This document shows positions 1 to 5,687 of a DNA stretch of 50,058 nt, one piece after another. The position numbers were made by a program, and so were the translations under genes. The DNA is from Bacteroides sp. (GTDB taxonomy: Bacteria; Bacteroidota; Bacteroidia; Bacteroidales; Bacteroidaceae), in contig DXLO01000018.1 in the NCBI GenBank assembly GCA_019414665.1, positions 1 through 50,058 on the forward strand, read 5' to 3'. The notes beneath the pieces are model-generated. The model was not told the DNA's origin. It did no database searches and was given only the letters and a program-made list of their open reading frames with translations. Numbering within the stretch: position 1 is the first letter of the stretch; each line of letters opens with the position of its first letter.

Positions 1-64
1 GTCGTTGTAACAATTTGAAAATCAAATTGTGGACATTTTCGGGTTCGAGTCCCGTCCGCACCGC
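1..64 (+). other. Probable attP core: 3' end of a tRNA gene
   Basis: Positions 40-63 read as a tRNA T-arm (stem CGGG, loop TTCGAGT, stem CCCG) followed by a 7-nt acceptor strand CCGCACC and G, with no encoded CCA. The T-arm and start of the acceptor strand match the usual bacterial tRNA-Asp 3' end, so tRNA-Asp is a guess. The 5' half of the tRNA is absent; upstream lies a perfect 9-bp hairpin (10-18 with 22-30, loop AAA) that does not fit a tRNA variable arm. Integrative phages using tRNA genes carry exactly such a 3' fragment as attP core. The integrase ends about 146 bp before the other end of the window, so a circular molecule would place attP beside int. Confidence 0.65.
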
Positions 65-96
65 GTATAACACTTATAATAAGGAAGTTTTATAAA

Positions 97-142
97 AAGC
101 ACCCGGAAAAGTACCCGTTATTCACTTTTCCGGGTGTTTTTT
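97..142. terminator. Bidirectional rho-independent terminator
   Basis: A perfect 13-bp stem (100-112 with 124-136, 11-nt loop) is followed on the plus strand by six T (137-142) and on the minus strand by a short T-rich tract (A run 94-98). It can end plus-strand transcription coming from the attachment site and minus-strand transcription leaving the lysis cassette. The left arm contains the same 16-bp motif seen at 49917-49932. Confidence 0.8.
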
Positions 143-169
143 GTCTGTTTTTCTGCCGAAACTCTCGGC

Positions 170-874
170 TTACCTTCTATTTTTAACAATTTTATAGCGG
201 ATGTAAAAGCCCGCCGCAAGAACCGCCGCTAACCCTATCCCGTTAAGTACCCAAAGAAACGGGTTCGTTTTCGGGTACTTTTCTTCTTCGGTCTGCGCGG
301 TTTCTTTTGTTTCCGCTTCCGCCGTCGTCTTCTGCGTTTCGGTAACTTCCGTTTCCGTAGCGGTAGTAACGTTTGTTTCTGTCGTTTTTTGCTTATCGCC
401 GTTTATAACGATGCGTCCGGTAGTCAGCGACTTTACGTTAGGCGGTTTCTTCAATCCTTCAATAGCCGGGAACAAATCCGTATTATGCCGCAGGGGGGTG
501 TCTGATTGCCCTTCTGCCGTTTCGCTGGCTTTCCGGGCAGGCTCTCCGTTTGCCATCTCCAATGCCTTGCGCATGTCTTCATTAAACGCGCTGTCGGCTT
601 TTTGAAACTGTTCTGCAAAGCGGTTCGGCTTTTGTCCTTCCGGGTAATACTCCACTTTTGTAAACTCTATAACTATGTTCTGCTTCTCGTTACTTCCGGT
701 AGTAGCCGTAGTGTTGGTGGTTGTCCGGTCTTCCGTTCTCCGGCTTCCTTCCGTAGTTGCTGTTAGCTGGCTTTCCGCCGCCAGCTTTCCCTTACGGGTA
801 CTTCGGGTACTTGCGCACCCGAAAACCAACAGAAGCAAGAATAGGGAAAGCATGGCTAAAACAAATCTTCTCAT
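170..874 (-). CDS. Unimolecular spanin-like lipoprotein (outer membrane disruption in lysis)
   Basis: A 234-aa protein with an N-terminal lipoprotein signal (hydrophobic stretch then LVFGC, lipid Cys at residue 20). A long polar Thr/Glu/Lys-rich middle follows, then one C-terminal transmembrane segment (about residues 206-226, FLWVLNGIGLAAVLAAGFYI) ending in basic residues. A lipobox at one end and a membrane helix at the other is the u-spanin architecture known from phage T1 gp11, which links outer and inner membranes and fuses them after peptidoglycan is cut. It is the last gene of the lysis cassette, and its ATG overlaps the endolysin stop by 4 nt. I see no sequence identity to a named spanin; the call rests on topology and position. 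Confidence 0.7.
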   Translation of the reverse strand: MRRFVLAMLSLFLLLLVFGCASTRSTRKGKLAAESQLTATTEGSRRTEDRTTTNTTATTGSNEKQNIVIEFTKVEYYPEGQKPNRFAEQFQKADSAFNEDMRKALEMANGEPARKASETAEGQSDTPLRHNTDLFPAIEGLKKPPNVKSLTTGRIVINGDKQKTTETNVTTATETEVTETQKTTAEAETKETAQTEEEKYPKTNPFLWVLNGIGLAAVLAAGFYIRYKIVKNRR

Positions 875-1446
875 ACGTCTGTGAAATTTAGAATTTTGTC
901 CTTCCCCTTCTTGTTAAGGGTAAGGCTTCCGTAGTTTATACAATTAAGCCGGGATAACCATCCTTTCTTGAAAACCATTTGCGAAGGGTCGCGCTTTATA
1001 ATTCCTTCAATAAAGGAAATACGGGCGCGTTTTATGTCTGCAAACAGTTCGCGGGCGTTCCTTCCGTTTATCGCGGCTAAGGTCTTTTCGCCTACTATGC
1101 CGTCCACGCTTACCCCTAAAATTCGCTGTACCCCGGTAATGCCGTTCTTTCCCGAAGCCCAAACCCAATCCACTACCAAGTTGGCGACGGACTGGCTTTT
1201 TATCCGGTCTGCCTTCCATCTGTCCCAATAGTGCGGCTTCATCACGCGGCTAACCGCGTCTTCTTCGGTTATCAAACGCAAATCTTCCACATCTATATCG
1301 CCGTCACCGTCTTTGTCGTACCCTACGGCTTTCCAAGTGGCGATAGTTACCCCTTTGTTAGTTGCTCCGCCTTTGTCTGCCGGGTGGTTGGTAAATCCAC
1401 CTTCCCAACTTAAAATAAAGGGGGATAATATTTCAATCCGTGCCAT
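871..1446 (-). CDS. Endolysin, glycoside hydrolase family 108 type with C-terminal peptidoglycan-binding region
   Basis: A 191-aa protein. The N-terminus has the GH108 (ZliS-like N-acetylmuramidase) signature: SWEGGFTNHPADKGGATNKG with the likely catalytic Glu at residue 15, followed by the family's W...DRWKAD block. Residues about 100-175 (GVQRILGVSVDGIVGEKTLA) are the peptidoglycan-binding domain usually paired with it. It would cut the glycan backbone of peptidoglycan to release virions. No signal peptide is visible, so a holin must let it across the inner membrane; the next gene upstream (stop at 1433) is a membrane protein and overlaps it by 14 nt. The insertion DKDGDGDIDVED (about 44-55) resembles a calcium-binding EF-hand loop and occurs in many GH108 lysins. 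Confidence 0.9.
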   Translation of the reverse strand: MARIEILSPFILSWEGGFTNHPADKGGATNKGVTIATWKAVGYDKDGDGDIDVEDLRLITEEDAVSRVMKPHYWDRWKADRIKSQSVANLVVDWVWASGKNGITGVQRILGVSVDGIVGEKTLAAINGRNARELFADIKRARISFIEGIIKRDPSQMVFKKGWLSRLNCINYGSLTLNKKGKDKILNFTDV

Positions 1447-1903
1447 TTTCTGAATGTTTATTCGTTATCAACTCTACAATTTTTTCCGCGTCCTTCGCGC
1501 TTGCCGCCTGCACAATCTGCCGTATTATGTCCGGTACTTCCGCCGCGTTTACTTTGATTTTTTGCAGCTTCTCGCGTACGGAAATAAATTCTATCAATAC
1601 CGCGCTGATAGTATAGACAACGGTAGCGAATGGAGCGACGTACCACGTGAACAATCCGGCTAAGAAGTCAAACATGAGGGCGAATACCATAACCCGTATG
1701 TAGTCCCCAATTTTGTTGAACGTCCGACGGTACTTCCTGCTTCGCAGTCCTTCCCCTGCCGCCTTCGCCGCCTTGCGCCCGTAGTACATATCTATGAAAG
1801 TAGCCATCGCCAAGAATACCCAGCAAATTAGCACAATGGCTACGCGCACCGCCACGTAAACCGTCAAGCCGTGCCAGTCTTCTTGCTGTATCAATTCCAA
1901 CAT
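1433..1903 (-). CDS. Holin-like membrane protein
   Basis: A 156-aa protein with a hydrophobic segment near residues 15-38 (VYVAVRVAIVLICWVFLAMA), a short basic linker (GLRSRKYRRTFNK), then a second hydrophobic region of about 70-107 (VFALMFDFLAGLFTWYV and ATVVYTISAVLIEFIS) that could hold two helices. The charged C-terminal tail would be cytoplasmic. It fits the holin family common in Bacteroides phages, where the protein forms the inner-membrane hole that releases the endolysin. It lies directly upstream of the GH108 endolysin and overlaps it, which supports the assignment. Membrane topology is estimated by eye. Confidence 0.7.
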   Translation of the reverse strand: MLELIQQEDWHGLTVYVAVRVAIVLICWVFLAMATFIDMYYGRKAAKAAGEGLRSRKYRRTFNKIGDYIRVMVFALMFDFLAGLFTWYVAPFATVVYTISAVLIEFISVREKLQKIKVNAAEVPDIIRQIVQAASAKDAEKIVELITNKHSENGTD

Positions 1904-1904
1904 A

Positions 1905-2276
1905 TTAGTAACCTTCCGTTAATAAATCGTTCTTTACCATAGTTTTGATAGCAATAACCCTGCTAAGGTGTGCTTTATAGTCCGCTACCGCTTTCGCTTT
2001 GCGGTCTTCGTCCGTTTCTATACCCAACTGTGCGGCGTAATAGTCGTTAATCAAAGAAAATTCTTCGGTTTCGTCTATTTCGCTACGGATAACCGCACGT
2101 GTAAGGTTTTCGTAGTCCGGCTTCTGCCAAACCTGTACCGTATCGTAGTTGTAAACGGTCTTTTCGCCCGTTTCCGGGTCTTCTACCTTTTCTTCCACTA
2201 TGTTGTAGTTATAGTGGTAAGAACCATTACCCAACGGTAAAATAATCGCGGGTCTAACGTCTGAACTTGATTTCAT
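1905..2276 (-). CDS. Hypothetical phage protein between the DGR and the lysis cassette
   Basis: A 123-aa soluble protein with no domain I can name. The N-terminal half has short beta-prone, Tyr-rich stretches (YHYNYNIVEEKVEDPETGEK, VYNYDTVQVW). The C-terminal half is helical and charged (DRKAKAVADYKAHLSRVIAI). The start overlaps the end of the reverse transcriptase by 23 nt, so it is co-transcribed with the DGR and read before the holin gene. Such small proteins beside tail fibre genes are common in Bacteroides phages and may be virion or fibre-assembly proteins; that is inference. Confidence 0.5.
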   Translation of the reverse strand: MKSSSDVRPAIILPLGNGSYHYNYNIVEEKVEDPETGEKTVYNYDTVQVWQKPDYENLTRAVIRSEIDETEEFSLINDYYAAQLGIETDEDRKAKAVADYKAHLSRVIAIKTMVKNDLLTEGY

Positions 2277-3288
2277 AAGGTGTAATTTTGTTTAACTTGT
2301 TAATTAAATATTCGCTGTCGCTGTATTTAGCCCAACCCCACCACGCGGCTAACGTCTGCTTAAATTCATCCTCGCTTAACGGTTTCTTACGTTTCCGTAA
2401 TTTAGCTATCTTGCGGCAAAGGTTCTGTTTGATACGCTTCCTAAGCCGTGTTTCGTTCAAATAGAATACATAGCCCAAGAAATCAATACCGCGCCCGAAG
2501 CTGTCGCGGTGGTCGTGTGCCACCGGAAAGACTTGTTTGTTCTGTTTGATTTCCAGCTTTACGTTAGCCGCCAAGTAGCTTTCAAACTCTGCCAGCAAAG
2601 CGTGAAGCGTCTTTTTGTCGCTATGTAATACTACAATGTCGTCGGCGTATCTGAAATAGTACCTTACCCGCTTTACTTCCTTTACCCAATGGTCGAAGTA
2701 GGTAAGTACAAGATTCGCTAAATATTGGCTAAGGTAGTTGCCAATCGGTAAGCCTTCCGCACTGTCTATTATTTCGTCCAAAAGATTGAGTAGCCGTGTG
2801 TCCTTAATCTTCCGGCGAACAATGGACTTTAGTACGGTGTGATCTATGGAAGGGTAAAATTTGCGTATGTCTATTTTCAAGCAATACGCGCAACCTGCCT
2901 TATCTCTGTCTATAACGCGCCTTAACTTATTTGCCGCCGCTTGTATGCCACGCCCTTTTATGCAACTATAAGTGTCCGCCGTGAAAATAGACACCCATAT
3001 AGGTTCTAAAATGTTCATTACGGCGTGATGTACAATCCGATCGGGAAAGTATGGCAAACGGAAAATTTCGCGTTCTTTAGGCTCGTATATTGTGAAGGTA
3101 CTATATTCCGAAGTCCTATAAGTTCCTGCCTTTAGTGCTTCGTGCAAAGATAAAAGGTTGGCTTCCTTGTTACGGTCGTGCAACTTCACGCCGTAAGAAC
3201 GTAGTTTGCCCTTGCGGGCGCGTTCGTCCGCAAGGCGCAAATTATCCAAACTTATTATTTTATCGTAAAGGTTGCCTAACCTTTTCAT
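2254..3288 (-). CDS. DGR reverse transcriptase
   Basis: A 344-aa reverse transcriptase. Visible motifs in order: the fingers block REIFRLPYFPDRIVHHAVM (about 73-91); KIDIRKFYPSIDH (about 138-150) with the first catalytic Asp; GLPIGNYLSQYLANL (about 179-193), whose L/I-G-x-x-x-SQ form is typical of DGR enzymes where group II intron RTs usually have QG...SP; and RYADDIVVL (about 211-219), the catalytic YADD. A basic C-terminal thumb region follows (RLRKRIKQNLCRKIAKLRKRKK). There is no maturase or endonuclease domain. It copies the adjacent template repeat into an adenine-mutagenised cDNA that replaces variable repeats. It lies immediately downstream of TR and its spacer, in the order target, accessory protein, TR, RT of the Bordetella phage BPP-1 DGR. 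Confidence 0.95.
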   Translation of the reverse strand: MKRLGNLYDKIISLDNLRLADERARKGKLRSYGVKLHDRNKEANLLSLHEALKAGTYRTSEYSTFTIYEPKEREIFRLPYFPDRIVHHAVMNILEPIWVSIFTADTYSCIKGRGIQAAANKLRRVIDRDKAGCAYCLKIDIRKFYPSIDHTVLKSIVRRKIKDTRLLNLLDEIIDSAEGLPIGNYLSQYLANLVLTYFDHWVKEVKRVRYYFRYADDIVVLHSDKKTLHALLAEFESYLAANVKLEIKQNKQVFPVAHDHRDSFGRGIDFLGYVFYLNETRLRKRIKQNLCRKIAKLRKRKKPLSEDEFKQTLAAWWGWAKYSDSEYLINKLNKITPYEIKFRR

Positions 3289-3404
3289 AATTGTTTCTTT
3301 GCTGATTAAATGGTGTTCTTCGGTTTCCCTACCAAACCCCGTTAATGATTAATATTTTCCGCCTTTCGGCGCGGTCTTTGTCCTTATTAGCTTTACAAAA
3401 AATC
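3289..3404 (-). ncRNA. DGR RNA spacer between TR and reverse transcriptase
   Basis: This 116-nt non-coding stretch joins the 3' end of the template repeat to the RT start. In BPP-1 the equivalent spacer RNA is needed to bind the RT/Avd complex and prime cDNA synthesis. On the minus strand it contains a small hairpin CGCC-GAAA-GGCG near 3361-3372, and it is AT-rich near the RT start. Its role here is inferred from position and the BPP-1 precedent. Confidence 0.5.
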
Positions 3405-3517
3405 AGTATAGCTGAGAGCCGATATTCGCATTCGTATTCGTAGCCGTGTTATTCGTATTCGCGTACGAAAGCCCGGCATTCGCGCTGTTATTCGCATTAC
3501 CGCCGAACAAGACACCC
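3405..3517 (-). repeat. DGR template repeat (TR)
   Basis: This 113-bp segment matches VR1 (3950-4062) without gaps; its first 74 bp (3405-3478) also match VR2 and VR3. Read on the minus strand in the VR1 frame, it encodes a run rich in Asn codons (10 AAT/AAC codons between the GVLFGG and GSQLY blocks) and then a stop. AAY codons are the hallmark of DGR templates because adenines are randomised. Every mismatch to any VR lies at a plus-strand T, that is a coding-strand A. The low-coordinate end (3405-3422) differs from all three VRs at the same three adenines and is the probable IMH* (template counterpart of the homing-initiation site). Confidence 0.97.
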
Positions 3518-3544
3518 GAAGGACAAACAACCGTGAAAATCTTC

Positions 3545-3889
3545 TTACTCAAAATAATAGCGCGTTCCCGAAGCCCGCATAGTTACCTTTCGCGGAAAGG
3601 CGTTACGCTTCTTTATCTCCTGCAAAATGTATTTTATCTCGCTGGAATTTGTGAAGAACTTCTTCGCTTCACTTTCGGGGTCGTCTTTCTTGAACTTAAT
3701 TTTCACGAGGAAACGGTTCGCACCGAATTTCGTTTTCACGTCTTCGATGAAATCAATTAACCAAAACTGCAAATTGATTAGTTTCTGTTGCGTGGTTTCC
3801 GGGCAGTTAAAATGTTTGTTCGCTTCGTCCGGTTGAATGTTCAAGAACGAAAGGCTACCATCATCTGTGCTATTATTGTTTGAAGTCAT
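3545..3889 (-). CDS. Putative DGR accessory protein in the Avd position
   Basis: A 114-aa protein between target gene 1 and TR, the place held by Avd in the BPP-1 DGR. It has a polar N-terminus (MTSNNNSTDDGS), an aromatic helix (LINLQFWLIDFIEDVKTKF, about 37-55), a lysine-rich strand (FLVKIKFKKDD) and a C-terminal part that looks like helix plus strands (SSEIKYILQEIKKRN, then FPRKVTMRASGTRYYFE). The high basic content suits RNA or RT binding. It does not look like a plain four-helix bundle such as canonical Avd, so it may be a different accessory type or an unrelated small protein. Function is inferred from position only. Confidence 0.45.
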   Translation of the reverse strand: MTSNNNSTDDGSLSFLNIQPDEANKHFNCPETTQQKLINLQFWLIDFIEDVKTKFGANRFLVKIKFKKDDPESEAKKFFTNSSEIKYILQEIKKRNAFPRKVTMRASGTRYYFE

Positions 3890-3932
3890 TTTCTTGTATT
3901 TTTAATTGTTAAACATTCCGTTTCGTGACGTG

Positions 3933-5267
3933 TTACGCGGCGGGTATAAAGCAAAGCCGAGAGCCGATAGACGCATACGTATTCGTAGCCGTGTTAGTCG
4001 TATGCGCGTACGAAAGCCCGGCATACGCGCCGTTATGCGCAGAACCGCCGAACAAGACACCCCTTTGCGCTACGCCGCTGGCTGGTATGTTGGTATAGAA
4101 GTAGTCGGCAAAGTAGGTAGTAGAAGCTGCACCCACTTCCGTAGGCATATTTTCCCCGTATTCGCCTATCATCATGCGCTTAACATAACCTTCCTTACGT
4201 GGAAGTTCGCCGCGTTTTACGTAATTATCATAGTTGGTATCTTGGTAGTTTGCCGGGTTGTCGCAAGTATAGAAAGAACTTACGCCGCCGTCCGCATCCG
4301 ATTCAATAGCGCATTTACATCCGTCCGTCCAACTCCAAATATGCCCGAACGGGTTTTCTATTCCCCGGTATGAAGGTACTTTTACTTTAACTACTACTCC
4401 CGTATCGTATTCGTCCGGCATGGTAAATTCAACTACGCCCGAAGCGTTGCCTAATGAATTTGTAGTACCGCAGGGGACAAACGGGTAGTAGCTGTTGAAT
4501 GTGTTCCACTTCGTACTGTTAAGTGTCGTAACGCCCGCGCTTAATCCGCCCTGCTTGTAGCCTTCGCTTGTAGGCTGCGCGTTAAAATCAAGCTGGCAGT
4601 TAAGGTTAGCGTATTCAACCACATAAAGCCAATAGGTCGCGTTTTGTGCCGCGTATAAATCGCAGTTCCAGCCCGCGCCGTTCAATCCTACTGCACCTCT
4701 GTTTCGTGCGTATTTTCGGAAGTTGGTTAGCGATGTGGCGGTAGCCGGGCGACCTAATAGGGTTCTATAAGTTCCGTCCCATGCCGTATTATTGTTGCCG
4801 CCCCGGAAAGCAGCCGTAGTATTTACCACGCTGGCAAGTTTGGGAGTAGCCGATAAAGTTCGGTCTATCGTGGCTTCGTATGCGCTCCGGTACATTTTCG
4901 GTACTTCGATAAAGCCCGGTAGCTGGTATTGCGAAATAAGGCAGGTAAACGTAGTACCGTCAAACTCAAACTTACGGTAGTGCTTCGGTATTTCTACCAT
5001 TACCATGCCGGAAGCTCCGGTAAGGTCTGCCGCTGCCCCGGTGTCCGTCTTCGTACTGTCGGTTTGATGAAGGTAGGTAACAACCTGCCCGGCATCGTTA
5101 AGCAAACAACGGCGCATAAGGGATTGAACCGGGAGCGAAACATGTAGTTCCGGTCTTCCTACGCGTTCTAACGCGGTATCTGCCACGTTTATATTAATCT
5201 TTACGCCGTAATAGTAATCATAAGGAAACGCGGGCTTTGTGTTGCCCGCTGCAATAATTAAACCCAT
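3933..5267 (-). CDS. DGR target 1: tail-associated protein with C-terminal variable region
   Basis: I start this protein at the ATG at 5265-5267 (MGLIIAAGNTKPAFPYDYYY), giving 444 aa; a longer in-frame version to 5348 would overlap the upstream gene. The N-terminal part is beta-rich. The C-terminal half has features of the C-type-lectin-like fold used by DGR targets (GAGWNCDLYAAQNATYWLYV, FGHIWSWTDGC, YVKRMMIGEYGENM) and ends with GVLFGG, a variable stretch, then GSRLCFIPAA. VR1 occupies about the last 40 codons. It sits after the tail tip genes and before lysis, so it is most likely a receptor-binding or tail-tip decoration protein whose ligand-binding loop is diversified. Its virion location is inferred. 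Confidence 0.88.
   Translation of the reverse strand: MGLIIAAGNTKPAFPYDYYYGVKININVADTALERVGRPELHVSLPVQSLMRRCLLNDAGQVVTYLHQTDSTKTDTGAAADLTGASGMVMVEIPKHYRKFEFDGTTFTCLISQYQLPGFIEVPKMYRSAYEATIDRTLSATPKLASVVNTTAAFRGGNNNTAWDGTYRTLLGRPATATSLTNFRKYARNRGAVGLNGAGWNCDLYAAQNATYWLYVVEYANLNCQLDFNAQPTSEGYKQGGLSAGVTTLNSTKWNTFNSYYPFVPCGTTNSLGNASGVVEFTMPDEYDTGVVVKVKVPSYRGIENPFGHIWSWTDGCKCAIESDADGGVSSFYTCDNPANYQDTNYDNYVKRGELPRKEGYVKRMMIGEYGENMPTEVGAASTTYFADYFYTNIPASGVAQRGVLFGGSAHNGAYAGLSYAHTTNTATNTYASIGSRLCFIPAA
3950..4062 (-). repeat. DGR variable repeat 1 (VR1)
   Basis: 113 bp, gap-free against TR with 13 mismatches, all at template adenines (coding strand): 8 in the 74-bp core and 5 in the remaining 39 bp. 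It encodes the end of target 1. Compared with the translated TR, Asn codons become Ser, His, Tyr or Thr in several places, while the AGLSYA and IG blocks stay fixed. The conserved low-coordinate end, encoding GSRLCF, is the probable IMH. Confidence 0.97.
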
Positions 5268-5278
5268 AGTTATAATTT

Positions 5279-5539
5279 TTAATAGCCCCAAATCAGGGCG
5301 GTTACTGAACTCGTTTCTTTTATCTCTCTGATAATTTCGGGGTTCCATCCCGTTTCAAAGCGCGTGCTTATAAATTCGCCTTCGGGCATTCCCCAAAGGT
5401 TTACTTCCAATACTACCGCCGCTTCGCCATCGTTTTTTAAGCAAAAAGGCGTGTCTTTTCGGAAGTTGCCACCGGAAAAGTCCACGTTCCCGGCTACCGA
5501 AATTTGCGCGCTCACTAAATCGCCGTTTCTATTTTCCAT
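5279..5539 (-). CDS. Small structural-region protein upstream of DGR target 1
   Basis: An 86-aa protein without a recognised domain; beta-prone throughout (AAVVLEVNLWGMPEGEFIST), with a short C-terminal hydrophobic end (SVTALIWGY). It ends 11 nt before the start of DGR target 1 and is the first gene after a promoter/palindrome region (5561-5594), so it opens the DGR-lysis transcription unit. Small proteins of this look often precede receptor-binding proteins in Bacteroides phages and may adapt the fibre to the tail tip; that role is inference. Confidence 0.55.
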   Translation of the reverse strand: MENRNGDLVSAQISVAGNVDFSGGNFRKDTPFCLKNDGEAAVVLEVNLWGMPEGEFISTRFETGWNPEIIREIKETSSVTALIWGY

Positions 5540-5560
5540 ACGCTTAATTTTAAGTCGTTA

Positions 5561-5594
5561 CAAAAATACTTTCTTATCGTATTAGTTTAATACG
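5561..5594 (-). promoter_or_regulatory. Promoter with palindrome operator, site 1
   Basis: On the minus strand a Bacteroidota-type -7 box TATTTTTG (5561-5568) lies 9 nt downstream of a perfect palindrome CGTATTA-GTT-TAATACG (5578-5594). The palindrome is centred where the -33 TTG would be, and no TTG is present. It lies about 40 bp upstream of the gene starting at 5539 and so should control the DGR and lysis genes. It is one of seven copies of this motif. Confidence 0.6.
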
Positions 5595-5609
5595 TCGTGA
5601 AATACTCGT

Positions 5610-5657
5610 GAAGTGTTTGTTTAGCCGAAGCCGTGAAATTCGGCGTTACAACACTTC
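5610..5657. terminator. Hairpin downstream of the tail tip gene
   Basis: An 8-bp outer stem (5610-5617 with 5650-5657) encloses a 5-bp inner stem (CCGAA/TTCGG). It follows the stop of the large tail gene (5688) and precedes the site 1 promoter on the minus strand. There is no U-run, so it may be a Bacteroides-type terminator, an mRNA-stabilising structure, or neither. Confidence 0.35.
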
Positions 5658-5687
5658 TATTTAATGCCTTGCGCCGTGATGCATGGC

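Noticed and set aside
1..64. A complete tRNA gene at the left end
   Set aside because: Only the T-arm and acceptor 3' strand fit a tRNA; upstream there is a 9-bp hairpin instead of anticodon and D arms.
2254..3288. Group II intron or abortive-infection RT
   Set aside because: No maturase/endonuclease domain and an IGxxxSQ motif; TR and VR with adenine-only changes identify a DGR.
3446..3760. Open frame on the plus strand covering TR and the accessory gene
   Set aside because: Antisense to the accessory gene; low complexity and no homolog-like pattern. TR itself is not translated on this strand.
3906..4373. Long open frame on the plus strand across VR1 (about 155 codons)
   Set aside because: It is antisense to the C-terminal part of DGR target 1, whose reading frame has the correct DGR features. 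The open frame arises from the base composition.
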